The notes: a model not told the origin generated them from the letters alone. 64,000 nt of DNA from Echinicola strongylocentroti (GCF_003260975.1 NZ_CP030041.1:4963501-5027500); one strand, 5' to 3'; counted from the stretch's first letter, positions 42,722 through 52,550 are shown. Made by a program: numbers and translations.

Positions 42722-45235
42722 ATGATGAATAAATGTAGAGGTATATTGGTTTCTTGCTTTGCGATGGTTTTGGCTACTTTTAGTATTCAGCCCTCACTGG
42801 CGCAACTTACGGGGCGAGTGACGGTGGCGGAGAAAGATGATAGCGTGGCTGAAGCACAGGGCTATGCCGGAGCGGTAGTTTCCGATGGTTTCCATGTGGT
42901 GGAGACAGATGAAAAAGGTTATTTTACATTGTCTGGATGGGAGAAACAACAGTTTGTGACTATTTATCCAAGTGCAGACTTTTCTGTTGGAGAAAGGTAT
43001 ATTGCTATAGAGGAAGGTCGGGATGACTACAGTTTTGAAGTTTCTTTAAAAGCCGTTAAAAAAACGGTTGATTTTATTCAGATCAGTGATACAGAAACAT
43101 TTGAGTACGGAGGCTGGGTGGATGACCTGAAGCAATATATAAAGGTTCACCAGCCTGATTTTGTGGTGCATACAGGGGATATTTGCTATGAGTCAGGCAT
43201 GAAGTGGCATAGCGAAAACATCACCCAAAAAGAATTGGGAGTTCCTGTTTATTATTGTTTGGGAAACCATGACTTGATCAAAGGCGAGCGTGGAGAAGCT
43301 TATTTTGAGTCAAAATTTGGCCCTGCTTGGTATGCTTTTGAAGCAGGTGGGGTCGTGAATGTCATTACGCCAATGATGGGCGGCGACTATCTTCCCGGCT
43401 TTGATCATGAGGATATTGGCGGTTGGCTGGAAAACTTATTTAAGGTATACGGTGAAGAAAAAACCAAATTTTTCTATAATCATGATTTGTTGACAAGTGG
43501 AGACACATTTGAATTTAAAATCAACGAAAATAACGCAATAATACTCAATGATTATGGTCTTAAAGCATGGTTTTATGGTCATCACCATATGAACATGGCC
43601 AAGGAGCATGGAGAGGCAGGTGTCCGTTCCTATGGTACTTCTTCCATGCCACAGGGCGGGATAGATCATTCCCCATCTTCTTTTAGGGAAGTGAGTGTAG
43701 ATCAAGATGGAAATATAAAAAGTAACATGAGATGGACCTATTTAGATCGGGCTATTCAAATCAATAATCCTTCTAATGGGACCGCTGTGATAAATAAGGA
43801 AGGGGAGCTTTCTTTTTCTGTAAATGTCTATGATACCGGAGCAGATGTGGACAGTGTCATTTACAGTGTTTGGGGAGCAGAGGGATTTAATTGGTCAAAT
43901 TCTCTTGATACCGGTGTTTGGGCGAAGATGGGCCAGTTTTCGGATTGGAATTGGCGGGCAGATGTGGAGCTGGACACTCTCGGTAAACATACCTTGGTGG
44001 TAGATGCGTATCTGAATAGTGGTGAGGTACTCCATCGCAAAAGCACTTTTCAGGCTGTTTCCAGCAATGTAGTTGAAGAGTTGTCTGGTGATTTGGAATG
44101 GCCAAACCTTGGCGGGAACGAATCCCATGATGCTGTAAGTGACCAATCCTTGGCGCTTCCCTTTCAGTTGGCATGGACGAAAAATATTGGCAGTAATATA
44201 TTCATGAGTTCACCTGTGCTTTATGATGACTATGTACTTTCCTCCAGCTTCGATGATGGCAATGCGACGAATTGTTTTATCGTTTGTTGGAGCGGCAAAA
44301 CCGGGGAAGAGAAATGGCGCTTTTCTACTCGTAATGGGATCAAAAACCAAATGGTTGTTGCAAAAGGGATGGTTATTGGTACAGATATGGAAGGTTATAC
44401 CTATGCGGTAGATATTGCATCTGGAAGAAAGGTATGGGAGAGGGATATTGGATATGACCGTAAGTATGGCTTCGTTTCAGGTATTGTGACAGATGGGGAA
44501 GTTGTCTATACAGGTTTTTCTGAGAGCCTCACTGCATTACAGGTTACTGATGGAACGCCATTATGGAAGGCAGATAAAAACCGGGGAGGCTATGGAACTA
44601 CGGCCACCATGACATTGGCAGGGGATGTATTGATTGTTAACCGCCAATGGGGAGGGATAGACGCTTTCCGGAAAGTTACGGGAGAGCATCTCTGGACCCG
44701 AAATGATGACGGCCTACGTTTTCGAGATGGTGTTTTGACATATAAGGAAGGGAGTCTTTGGGTGGCAGAGCGAAGTAGTTTGACTACTAATAAGCTTCAT
44801 GAGATAGCGCCTGCAACAGGTAAGACCTTGACTGTGATGGAAACGGGAATGACCAATACGGGGACTTCGGCACCTATCGTTACCGGTAATAAGCTCGTCA
44901 TCGCAGGTGCACACCCCGGAATAGCGGCTTTTGATAAAATTCAAAAGAAACAACTTTGGGAATTTCAGGTGGATAAAGCGATGTTTTATACACCATCATA
45001 TTTTGAAAATCAAGAGCAAAGTATAGAAAGCACCCCGGTTTTGGTGGGGGATTTATTGATCTTTGGTGCAATGGATGGAAATGTCTATGCAGTTAATGTC
45101 CATGACGGAAAATTACTGTGGAAAACAAGACTTGGAGCACCTGTGATGACTACAGCTGCCATTTCTTCCAATGGGTTTTACATCAGTGATTTCGCTGGGA
45201 ATATTTATTGTTTTAGGTCCAAAGAAAGTAACTGA
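42722..45235 (+). CDS. Secreted metallophosphoesterase fused to PQQ-type beta-propeller
   Basis: 837 residues. Signal peptide (to about 27); a small Ig-like/regulatory domain (30-115); calcineurin-type phosphoesterase at about 117-330 with VVHTGDICYE, LGNHD, FYNHD and FYGHHH; an Ig-like spacer; then a PQQ/WD-like propeller at about 480-835 with repeated G..LW / G.VYAV strands. Motif I reads ISDTE, so the usual D-x-H metal ligand is D-x-E. It likely removes phosphate or phosphonate esters from a periplasmic or surface substrate bound by the propeller. Between two terminators, so probably a single-gene unit. Confidence 0.85.
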   Translation: MMNKCRGILVSCFAMVLATFSIQPSLAQLTGRVTVAEKDDSVAEAQGYAGAVVSDGFHVVETDEKGYFTLSGWEKQQFVTIYPSADFSVGERYIAIEEGRDDYSFEVSLKAVKKTVDFIQISDTETFEYGGWVDDLKQYIKVHQPDFVVHTGDICYESGMKWHSENITQKELGVPVYYCLGNHDLIKGERGEAYFESKFGPAWYAFEAGGVVNVITPMMGGDYLPGFDHEDIGGWLENLFKVYGEEKTKFFYNHDLLTSGDTFEFKINENNAIILNDYGLKAWFYGHHHMNMAKEHGEAGVRSYGTSSMPQGGIDHSPSSFREVSVDQDGNIKSNMRWTYLDRAIQINNPSNGTAVINKEGELSFSVNVYDTGADVDSVIYSVWGAEGFNWSNSLDTGVWAKMGQFSDWNWRADVELDTLGKHTLVVDAYLNSGEVLHRKSTFQAVSSNVVEELSGDLEWPNLGGNESHDAVSDQSLALPFQLAWTKNIGSNIFMSSPVLYDDYVLSSSFDDGNATNCFIVCWSGKTGEEKWRFSTRNGIKNQMVVAKGMVIGTDMEGYTYAVDIASGRKVWERDIGYDRKYGFVSGIVTDGEVVYTGFSESLTALQVTDGTPLWKADKNRGGYGTTATMTLAGDVLIVNRQWGGIDAFRKVTGEHLWTRNDDGLRFRDGVLTYKEGSLWVAERSSLTTNKLHEIAPATGKTLTVMETGMTNTGTSAPIVTGNKLVIAGAHPGIAAFDKIQKKQLWEFQVDKAMFYTPSYFENQEQSIESTPVLVGDLLIFGAMDGNVYAVNVHDGKLLWKTRLGAPVMTTAAISSNGFYISDFAGNIYCFRSKESN

Positions 45236-45252
45236 GCCTTGTATAAAGACTT

Positions 45253-45297
45253 GAAAACTGACCGAGGTAATTCGGGTCGGTTTTCAGGTGTTTTTAA
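45253..45297 (+). terminator. Intrinsic terminator
   Basis: GAAAACTGACC (45253-45263) and GGTCGGTTTTC (45275-45285) form an 11-bp stem with one wobble; a T run follows at 45291. Directly after the phosphoesterase/PQQ gene. Confidence 0.8.
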
Positions 45298-45578
45298 TTT
45301 ACCCGCATTCCAGGATTTGGAAAAAAGTGAACAGAAAAAACACCGCTATGCAGGTGTTGGGCTATGCCTTTAGCTGTTTGGGATTTGAAATCCCGAACTG
45401 GCCTAGGGGGGGGATCCCCCTAGGCCATTTTTGAATAGCACAGGCATCAATAAGGATACAGGTTTTCAGCAACTTACATGCCCGTATCGGAATATAGGAC
45501 ACCTAAAGGTGAACTCCCTTGATCCACTTAGGCTAACTCATGCTGCGGTTTCGCTAAAAAACCTTCTGTCCTGTATGG
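45298..45578. other. Intergenic region with stacked palindromes
   Basis: Contains GGGATTTGAAATCCC at 45380-45394 and an 11-bp GC-rich palindrome at 45400-45426. No credible gene. Related words recur in the 60.1 kb gap. Confidence 0.65.
45400..45426. repeat. GC-rich inverted repeat (GGCCTAGGGGG family)
   Basis: GGCCTAGGGGG (45400-45410) pairs perfectly with CCCCCTAGGCC (45416-45426) across a 5-nt loop. The same left arm occurs at 60069-60079. Confidence 0.85.
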
Positions 45579-46526
45579 TTATTTATCTTGGATAATCTCA
45601 TCAGGAACCTTCCCGATCCAAGCCTCTGGTGTTTGTGCGATGTCGAACAGGTGGGCGATGATCGCTGCTGTGTTTGTGTTAGAATTCGGTGTAGTAAGTT
45701 CAAAACCTTTCTTGATGCCCGGCCCCTTGATCATCCATGGGACTTCCATTTCTTGAGGGCTCGTTCCTCCGTGACCATTGCCTACCCCACCATGGTCTGT
45801 AAATAAAAGGAAGTGAGTGTTTTGGTACAAACCTTTCGCTTTTAATTGCTTCACAAACTCGCCAATCTTATTGTCGACTTCCTCGATGGCCGTAATGTAT
45901 TCTGGAGACATCCACTGGTGCCGGTGTCCGGCATGGTCTACGTGCACGGAATAAAGGAAAGTCAAGGTGGGGAGGCTTTTGTTATTTTCGATAAAATCCA
46001 ATGCGGCTTGATAGTTTTCCGAATATTCATCATTCTCCTCAAAATTCACCTCATCCAAATAGGTTTGGTTAATGGGGTTGATGAGGCTTTTCCAGTTGTA
46101 ATAATAGGCTGTTTTTATGTTGGGGACTTGGTCTTTGACGATTTTAAATATAGAAGGGAAATAGCCTTCTGCATCCATCTCCTGCGGTTCGAGTGAATGG
46201 TTTTCTTTTTTCCATCCATTTTCAAATACGCCATGTTGTTCTGGGCCTGCTGCAGTAAGATGGCTCGTCCAGTTTGGCAGTGTTACGGATGGCATGACAG
46301 TTCTGGTGTTAAAGGAAATAACCCCATCTTCGAAAAGGGAGTCAATATTGGGATGCGCTGCTGTCTGAAAGCCTTCTACGCTAAGACCGTCCAAACCTAA
46401 TAGAATGACTCTTTTGGGAGATTTTTTTTCTGTACTGCAACCTACAAATAATAGGACGAAACTTATCGAAAGAACAAGGGCGATGCAATTGCCTGATAGT
46501 GGCTTCATAAGACAGGGTAAATTCAT
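45579..46526 (-). CDS. NPP-type phosphodiesterase lipoprotein (alkaline phosphatase superfamily)
   Basis: 315 residues; lipobox LFVGC with Cys at 30. Type I phosphodiesterase/nucleotide pyrophosphatase features: metal Asp in LGLDGLS (D46), Thr nucleophile in SVTLPNWTSH (T82), then HVDHAGH and TDHGGVGNGHGG. This superfamily includes phosphonoacetate hydrolase and phosphonate monoester hydrolases, so in this locus it may release a phosphonate or phosphate from an ester at the cell surface. Shorter than most NPPs. The 17-bp operator motif ends 5 nt upstream of the start. Confidence 0.85.
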   Translation of the reverse strand: MNLPCLMKPLSGNCIALVLSISFVLLFVGCSTEKKSPKRVILLGLDGLSVEGFQTAAHPNIDSLFEDGVISFNTRTVMPSVTLPNWTSHLTAAGPEQHGVFENGWKKENHSLEPQEMDAEGYFPSIFKIVKDQVPNIKTAYYYNWKSLINPINQTYLDEVNFEENDEYSENYQAALDFIENNKSLPTLTFLYSVHVDHAGHRHQWMSPEYITAIEEVDNKIGEFVKQLKAKGLYQNTHFLLFTDHGGVGNGHGGTSPQEMEVPWMIKGPGIKKGFELTTPNSNTNTAAIIAHLFDIAQTPEAWIGKVPDEIIQDK

Positions 46527-46530
46527 TTTA

Positions 46531-46547
46531 TTTTCTTTTAAGGAAAA
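46531..46547. promoter_or_regulatory. Operator motif copy (NPP gene)
   Basis: Reverse strand reads TTTTCCTTAAAAGAAAA, 15 of 17 identical to the motif at 35331 and 35377. It lies only 5 nt upstream of the start codon, so a bound protein would block transcription or initiation. Confidence 0.5.
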
Positions 46548-46712
46548 ATTGTTTCTGTAAAAGTAAATATAATTGTGTAAATGGAATATGATTTAGTTTT
46601 ATCTAACTGTTAAATTGTTGTTATATTGTTTGTGATTATAAATTAGTTGTAGGATGATATTTTTTAAATCGTAGTTTTCCATATAGGAAGCTGCCTATTT
46701 ATAATGTTTTTA

Positions 46713-46729
46713 GTTTCTTTTAAAGAAAA
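46713..46729. promoter_or_regulatory. Operator-like motif copy (sulfatase side)
   Basis: Matches the site at 46531 at 15 of 17 positions; the inner 15 bp is a perfect palindrome. 313 nt before the sulfatase start. Confidence 0.35.
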
Positions 46730-47041
46730 TATTTCGACTTATTATTTTTATTACATTATATTTTTCGTTTAATTTCATCTTTAATAGCGTAGGTGAAAAG
46801 TTTGGTAGGGAACACCCATGACTGATGACGATGCATAGAGAAGGACGTCGAGCAGGTAAAACTTTATGCCTGGAATATACCTTAGCCTATCTACGCCATG
46901 TCGCATGCTCACACCTCCAAACTAACTGATTTTCTTGCGCTTTCAGCTCTTTCCGAAATCTGTCAGGACAGACTACGACGGTTCCAAATGCTTAAACTGG
47001 AGTTAAGCAATAATTGATAACAAACTATAACTTAACTGTAT

Positions 47042-48724
47042 ATGAAATTGAAATTGGTAGGATTGCTGTTTTGCTTTTGCGTGGGTGTGGCAGAGGCGAA
47101 AATAGGGCTTACATCAACTATTGCCCGAGAGGGGGGAGCAACACCTGATTTTCCCAATATTGTTTTTTTCTTTGTTGATGATATGGGCTGGCAGGATACT
47201 TCCGTTCCTTTTTACACGGAGAAGACTTCCCTAAATCAACGCTACCATACACCCAATATGGCGCTTTTGGCACGTCAAGGGATGAAATTCACCCAAGCTT
47301 ATGCCAGTGCTGTTTGTTCTCCATCCAGGGTCAGTTTGATGACAGGAATGAATGCAGCCAGACATCGGGTAACCAACTGGACATTAAACAAGGATGTGTC
47401 GCCGGACATAGAAAATCCGGTAGTCGAACCACCCAAATGGAATGTAAATGGCCTTAGTCCAGACCCTTCTGTACCTTACACCGTCACGGCCAAAACCTTG
47501 CCTTCTTTGATGAAAGAGGCAGGCTATCGTACCATCCATGTCGGAAAGGCACATTTTGGCGCAAAAGGCACACCGGGAGAAGAGCCTTTGAACTTAGGTT
47601 TTGATATCAATATTGGTGGTCATGCCGCTGGAGGTCCAGGGAGTTATTTAGGTATACATAAATTCAGCGCTGACTGGAGGGACCCGGGAAACCATATATG
47701 GGATATTCCCGGATTAGCGTCCTACCATGGTCAAGAAATTTACCTGACCGAAGCACTGACACGGGAAGCCTTAAAGGAAATTAGTAAGTCGGTGGAGACA
47801 GAGCAGCCATTTTATTTGTACATGTCCCATTATGCCATTCATGCTCCTTGGGAGAATGATGAGCGATATTGCCATAAATATATTGCCCAGGGGCTTAGCG
47901 AAGATGAAGCCACGTATGCTTCCATGATTGAGGGTATGGACAAGTCTCTTGGTGATATTATGGAGCACTTGGAGCAATTAGGCGTTGCCGATAATACCAT
48001 TATTGTGTTTATGTCCGATAACGGTGTTCATAAACAAATGCCACAAAATAAGCCCTTGAGAGGCCATAAGCTCAGCCCCTATGAAGGAGGTATTCGTGTG
48101 CCGCTATTGGTGAAGTGGCCTGGAGTGGTCAGCCCGCAAACAGTTAATGATGAATATGTCATTATAGAAGATATATTTCCTACCTTTTTGGAAATGGCAG
48201 GTCTTAGGAAATATGCCCAGAAGAGCGTTGATGGGAAGAGTTTCGTCCATAAGCTGAAGGGTAAAACCTCCTCCCGGCAACGGCCATTATTGTGGCATTA
48301 TCCCAATACGTATTATAATCCGCCCTACAGTGTGGTCAGGCTGGGGGGCTGGAAGCTGATTTATCATCACCAAGACCAAAGAATGGAGCTTTTTAATATC
48401 AACAAGGATATAGGGGAAACTACCGATTTGAGTAAGGTAGAAGAAGCTAAGACCAAAGAAATGGCTGACTTGATGACCAAACTCCTCAAAGACACCAAAG
48501 CACAGATGCCTATTATAAAAGCCACTGGCGAAAGGGTCCCTTTTCCCAGTGAGTTGACTTTATCCTCCTATGTGCATCAGTCACTATTGCGGTCTGGCTC
48601 CCCTTCAAAACCCGTCGATAGGCAGCTGTTTTGGGGATCAAGTTCTTCCCGGTATCCGCTGGGACAGACCATGCCGATTCTTAATGCCTCAACTGGGTTT
48701 AATCAAAAGAATTTAACTAGATGA
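47042..48724 (+). CDS. Secreted sulfatase (family S1)
   Basis: 560 residues with a signal peptide (cleavage near residue 19). The formylglycine signature is C92-S-P-S-R96 in ASAVCSPSRVSLMTG, metal ligands VDDMGW (about 45-50) and MSDNGVH. The Cys form needs an anaerobic-type or FGE maturase encoded elsewhere. It removes sulfate esters, probably from a polymer. Overlaps the next gene (ATGA), so the sulfatase and glycosidase-like protein are made together. Confidence 0.92.
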   Translation: MKLKLVGLLFCFCVGVAEAKIGLTSTIAREGGATPDFPNIVFFFVDDMGWQDTSVPFYTEKTSLNQRYHTPNMALLARQGMKFTQAYASAVCSPSRVSLMTGMNAARHRVTNWTLNKDVSPDIENPVVEPPKWNVNGLSPDPSVPYTVTAKTLPSLMKEAGYRTIHVGKAHFGAKGTPGEEPLNLGFDINIGGHAAGGPGSYLGIHKFSADWRDPGNHIWDIPGLASYHGQEIYLTEALTREALKEISKSVETEQPFYLYMSHYAIHAPWENDERYCHKYIAQGLSEDEATYASMIEGMDKSLGDIMEHLEQLGVADNTIIVFMSDNGVHKQMPQNKPLRGHKLSPYEGGIRVPLLVKWPGVVSPQTVNDEYVIIEDIFPTFLEMAGLRKYAQKSVDGKSFVHKLKGKTSSRQRPLLWHYPNTYYNPPYSVVRLGGWKLIYHHQDQRMELFNINKDIGETTDLSKVEEAKTKEMADLMTKLLKDTKAQMPIIKATGERVPFPSELTLSSYVHQSLLRSGSPSKPVDRQLFWGSSSSRYPLGQTMPILNASTGFNQKNLTR

Positions 48725-51504
48725 ATATGAAATTGTCTTTAATAGTGTTGTTCGTTTTTTTTGGGTGTCAGTTAGCTTCTGCCCAGACCTATGTCGAGGT
48801 TCAGGATCTGACGATTTCCCTGAGTGAACAAACGTATGCTGCTCCGGTAAAAAACCAGGCAGTGACCGGAGAGCAATTGTCCATAGGTGGAGAAGCCTTT
48901 GAAAAAGGCATTGGGGTTCATTCCCACTCGGTGATCAAAATAAACATGAACAATGGAAGCCACTTTTCTGCCAAAATTGGCATTAACGATTCCAAAATTG
49001 ACTATGAATCAGAAGTAGTAAAAACTATACCACTTACAGACGGTAAGCGGGTTTTTTATGAGGTGACTTCCAGTAAAAAGCAATTTATTGGTGTTGAGGG
49101 TGAAAGCGGATCAGTAGATCAGGGGACTGTTATATTTAAGGTGATCCATAATGGAGAGGAAATCTACAGCAGTGGCGTCATGCGCAGAGGAGACAAAGCC
49201 AAGGAAGTCAACTTGGATGTAAAGGGAGGTGTACTGGACTTAGTAGTGGAGGATGCCGGAGATGGATCAAGCGGTGACCACGCTGTTTGGGCTGATCCAA
49301 AAATCGACTACTTTGAGATTGCTCCCGTTATCATTCCCGGAGATTTTGTAAGCGAAAAAGTAGAACAGAAAAGTGATATCAAGGCAGCTTTACGGGAGAA
49401 ATTAATGAGGCTGGATCCAGTGGAATTGCCCATCGATCAGCCTAGCTATGATTGGTTGATTGATAATTCAAAAGCCAAGGCACAAGTATATAGAAACGGA
49501 AAAGATCACCTGGTCCTGAGCAATGGGTTGATTGCACGGACGTTTACCTTGGTTCCCAATTTGGCAACGATAGATTATTCCAACCTGATGACAGGAGAGA
49601 CTTTGCTACGGGCTGTATCCAGCGAGGGGGTATTGACCTTGGACGGAAGAAGTTACGATATTGGTGGTTTGAGCCCACAGCCAGAGTATGGCTATACGTT
49701 AATGAAATGGACTGACCAGTTGACCGCTACCAATAATAGTTTCCAAATTCAGGATTTTGAAGTGAAGGAAATCACCGATCGACTAGCATGGAAAAGGACT
49801 CGCTGGGCCATGAACGAAAAGATGCCCACCGGCAAAGAAGTAGTGTTTACCCTTTCCAAGAATGATATTTTGGTGAAGGTGCACTTTGCTCTGTATGACG
49901 GGATACCTACACTTTCCAAGTGGATAGAGGTCATCAATGATAGTGATCTGATGGTGCAGCTGAACAGTTTTAAGCTCGAACAGCTGGCCGTGGTCGAGGG
50001 AGAAAACCTAGTGGGAACGCCCGACCATTGGGTGACACCCAACCTCCATGTGCAAAGTGATTATGCTTTTGGCGGGATGCAGCAAAAAACATCCCAGAAG
50101 ACAACGTATTGGGAGAAAGACCCCCGCTACACCACGCAGACCAATTATCCCATGAACGTTCCTTGCCTGCTGGAAGTCAAGCCGCCCTTGGGACCCGAGA
50201 CGGCCATTGCTGTCAGTGACACCCTGACCACTTTTAGGGTATGGGAAATGCCAATGGATTCAAAAGAAGAGGAACGAAAAGGTTTGTTTATCAGAAAAAT
50301 GTACCGGACCATTTCACCTTGGACTACTGAAAACCCCATTTTTCTCCATTTGACCTCTACAGATCCCGAGGTAGTCAAAACGGCAGTGGACCAGTGCGCT
50401 GAAGTAGGCTATGAAATGATTATTTTAAGTTTCGGGAGCGGAATGGACATGGAAGATGAGTCCAGTGATAACTATGCGAAGTTCAGCCAGCTCAGGGAAT
50501 ATGCCAATGCCAAAGGGATCGAGCTGGGCGGTTACTCCCTATTGTCCAGTCGGTGGATCAGCGAGGAAGTGGACGTGATCAACCCAGAAACGGGCAAGAG
50601 AGGCGGGATGATCTTTGGCTCATCACCTTGCTTGAGCAGTGAATGGGGATATGAGTATTTCCGCAAGGTCAAGAAGTTCTTTGAGAAGACCGGAATGCAG
50701 GTATTTGAGAATGACGGATCCTATCCGGGGAATGTCTGTGCATCTACATCGCATGCCCACCATAATGGGCTAGGTGATTCGCAGTGGAAGCAATATGCCC
50801 AAATCCAGGGGCTGTACAAATGGATGCGATCGAAAGGCATTTATATGAACGTTCCTGATTTTTACGTCAATTCGGGAACCAATAAAACCGGAATAGGGTA
50901 CAGGGAAGTCAATTGGTCATTGCCTCGCGAAAGGCACTTGATGCATGGACGACTGAATATTTACGATGGACTTTGGGACAGGACACCAAGTATGTGCTGG
51001 ACATTTGTCCCTTTGACCCAATACCACGGTGGAGGCGCTGTGGCTACCCTAGAGCCGCTGAAGGACCATCTGGAGGATTATGAAAATCACATGATGCAAA
51101 ACTATGGGTCCGGTGTCCAAGCTTGTTATAGGGGGGCGAGGTTATATGATGCCCCAGAGACCAAAAAACTGGTCAAGGAAGTGGTGAGGTGGTACAAGGA
51201 ATATAGGCATATTCTTAACAGTGACATCATTCACCTGAGAAGACCATCTGGAAAAGACTGGGATGGGTTTTTGCATGCCAATCCAACTACGAAAGAGAAG
51301 GGCCTAGCCATGTTCTTTAACCCTACCGACCGGGACATGGAGCGTGAGATCAAGCTTCCATTGTACTACACAGGACTTACGGATGTGGCAAAAGTAAGGG
51401 AAAAGGAAGGAGATAGTAGGGCTTACACCTTGGACCGAGCGTACCGTATCCGGTTACAAGTTACTATTCCTGCCAATTCCTATACTTGGTATGTTATAGA
51501 GTAA
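48721..51504 (+). CDS. Secreted NPCBM-domain, GH36/GH-D-like glycosidase candidate
   Basis: 927 residues. Signal peptide to about 22. NPCBM/NEW2 carbohydrate-binding module at about 24-200 with the typical FEKGIGVHSHSVI motif. From about 235 a beta-supersandwich (SNGLIARTF...) leads to a TIM-barrel-like region with QCAEVGYEMIILSFGSG, IELGGYSL and a late MYMNVPDFY/REVNWSLPRE segment; a beta C-terminal domain ends the protein. This order resembles clan GH-D alpha-galactosidase relatives. Catalytic acids are not assigned with certainty. Coupled to the sulfatase. Confidence 0.72.
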   Translation: MNMKLSLIVLFVFFGCQLASAQTYVEVQDLTISLSEQTYAAPVKNQAVTGEQLSIGGEAFEKGIGVHSHSVIKINMNNGSHFSAKIGINDSKIDYESEVVKTIPLTDGKRVFYEVTSSKKQFIGVEGESGSVDQGTVIFKVIHNGEEIYSSGVMRRGDKAKEVNLDVKGGVLDLVVEDAGDGSSGDHAVWADPKIDYFEIAPVIIPGDFVSEKVEQKSDIKAALREKLMRLDPVELPIDQPSYDWLIDNSKAKAQVYRNGKDHLVLSNGLIARTFTLVPNLATIDYSNLMTGETLLRAVSSEGVLTLDGRSYDIGGLSPQPEYGYTLMKWTDQLTATNNSFQIQDFEVKEITDRLAWKRTRWAMNEKMPTGKEVVFTLSKNDILVKVHFALYDGIPTLSKWIEVINDSDLMVQLNSFKLEQLAVVEGENLVGTPDHWVTPNLHVQSDYAFGGMQQKTSQKTTYWEKDPRYTTQTNYPMNVPCLLEVKPPLGPETAIAVSDTLTTFRVWEMPMDSKEEERKGLFIRKMYRTISPWTTENPIFLHLTSTDPEVVKTAVDQCAEVGYEMIILSFGSGMDMEDESSDNYAKFSQLREYANAKGIELGGYSLLSSRWISEEVDVINPETGKRGGMIFGSSPCLSSEWGYEYFRKVKKFFEKTGMQVFENDGSYPGNVCASTSHAHHNGLGDSQWKQYAQIQGLYKWMRSKGIYMNVPDFYVNSGTNKTGIGYREVNWSLPRERHLMHGRLNIYDGLWDRTPSMCWTFVPLTQYHGGGAVATLEPLKDHLEDYENHMMQNYGSGVQACYRGARLYDAPETKKLVKEVVRWYKEYRHILNSDIIHLRRPSGKDWDGFLHANPTTKEKGLAMFFNPTDRDMEREIKLPLYYTGLTDVAKVREKEGDSRAYTLDRAYRIRLQVTIPANSYTWYVIE

Positions 51505-51575
51505 GGTCGGTGCCCTGGGCAAGGACATGCTCCGTGGATGATCCATAAACCGGATTTATAGAACCTATTCGGGAT

Positions 51576-52550
51576 TTAACTTAGTTTTCTGGTGGAGATA
51601 TAGGGCACGATAGGGTAGACATCTTTGTTATCAGCTACGCCCATTTGTTTTGGGGAAGGTCCTACGAAAGAGGATTTTTTCCCTTTTATATTGATTTTTC
51701 CGTTTGAAGCAATGGTGATGGTGGCCCATAATGGATCCTTATACGGCGCAGTGTATTTGATCCAAGGATAGTTTTCGTCGACTTGTTCAGAGTAGCGTAC
51801 GGTTTTGTACTGGTCACCTAGCCAGTAGTAGCTTGCGCTGTTGATCTGGACGTAATGGATGTCGTTGATCTTGTTAAAATAATCTTGGTGGTGGTGACCA
51901 GAAAGGACGAGGATTACTTTTTGGAAGCCTGCGTTGGTGTTGGCAGTCTCCAGGAGGTACCTGACCGCCATTCCGTTTTCGATACCGTATCGCTCATTGT
52001 CCAATCCTTGATGACAGCAGACGATGGACGGTAGGTTTGTTTTTTGGAGGTCATCTACCAACCAGTCCATTTGGCTGGGAGAGATATACCGGGCATAGCC
52101 CTTTGGCCGATCTGAGCTTTCGTTATGTTCATTTCCATCCAAAACGACAAAGTGGAAACCATTTTTGTCAAAAGAATAGTAATTGCCCTTGGCTTCCCAA
52201 AACTCCACGACTTGGTCCTTACTGAATCCTCCATCTGTGTCGTGATTGCCAATGACGTGGTGCTTATCACCAGAGAAGGTGTTCCATGCATCCAACAGCG
52301 GTTGGTTGGCTGGTTTGGGGACGCAGAAATCTCCCAGCTGAATGATAAAATCTGGCTGTTGTTCCTTCATGTCCCCGAGGAAAGCTTCCAGTCTTTTTTG
52401 TCCATCATGCATGATGTCATGGTGCAAGTCAGTGATGACTCCAAACGTAATGTTACTTTTGCGAGTAGGGGAGACAGCATGTGCCGATGGTCTGAAGGTC
52501 AGGCTTACTGCTCCCAATGTGCCTAGCTTTATGAATTCTTTTCTGTTCAT
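51576..52550 (-). CDS. Secreted calcineurin-like phosphoesterase
   Basis: 324 residues with an export signal (NRKEFIKLGTLGAVSL, Sec- or weak Tat-like). The full metallophosphoesterase set is present: TDLHHD, QLGDFCV, IGNHD, VCCHQGLD and SGHHHQ. It hydrolyses phosphate or phosphonate esters in the periplasm. It is convergent with the glycosidase-like gene. The operator motif lies 3 nt upstream of its start, tying it to the phosphonate regulon. Confidence 0.88.
   Translation of the reverse strand: MNRKEFIKLGTLGAVSLTFRPSAHAVSPTRKSNITFGVITDLHHDIMHDGQKRLEAFLGDMKEQQPDFIIQLGDFCVPKPANQPLLDAWNTFSGDKHHVIGNHDTDGGFSKDQVVEFWEAKGNYYSFDKNGFHFVVLDGNEHNESSDRPKGYARYISPSQMDWLVDDLQKTNLPSIVCCHQGLDNERYGIENGMAVRYLLETANTNAGFQKVILVLSGHHHQDYFNKINDIHYVQINSASYYWLGDQYKTVRYSEQVDENYPWIKYTAPYKDPLWATITIASNGKINIKGKKSSFVGPSPKQMGVADNKDVYPIVPYISTRKLS

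Larger units (their letters stand above)
46527..47041. other. 515-bp divergent intergenic region with two operator-like sites
   Basis: Separates the NPP gene (leftward) and the sulfatase gene (rightward). Very A/T-rich to about 46800, then mixed. It holds operator-like motifs at 46531-46547 and 46713-46729 and the short inverted repeat TTCCATATAGGAA near 46677-46689. No gene seen. Confidence 0.6.

Noticed and set aside
46931..47041. Small RNA upstream of the sulfatase
   Set aside because: No stable structure or terminator could be recognised by eye.
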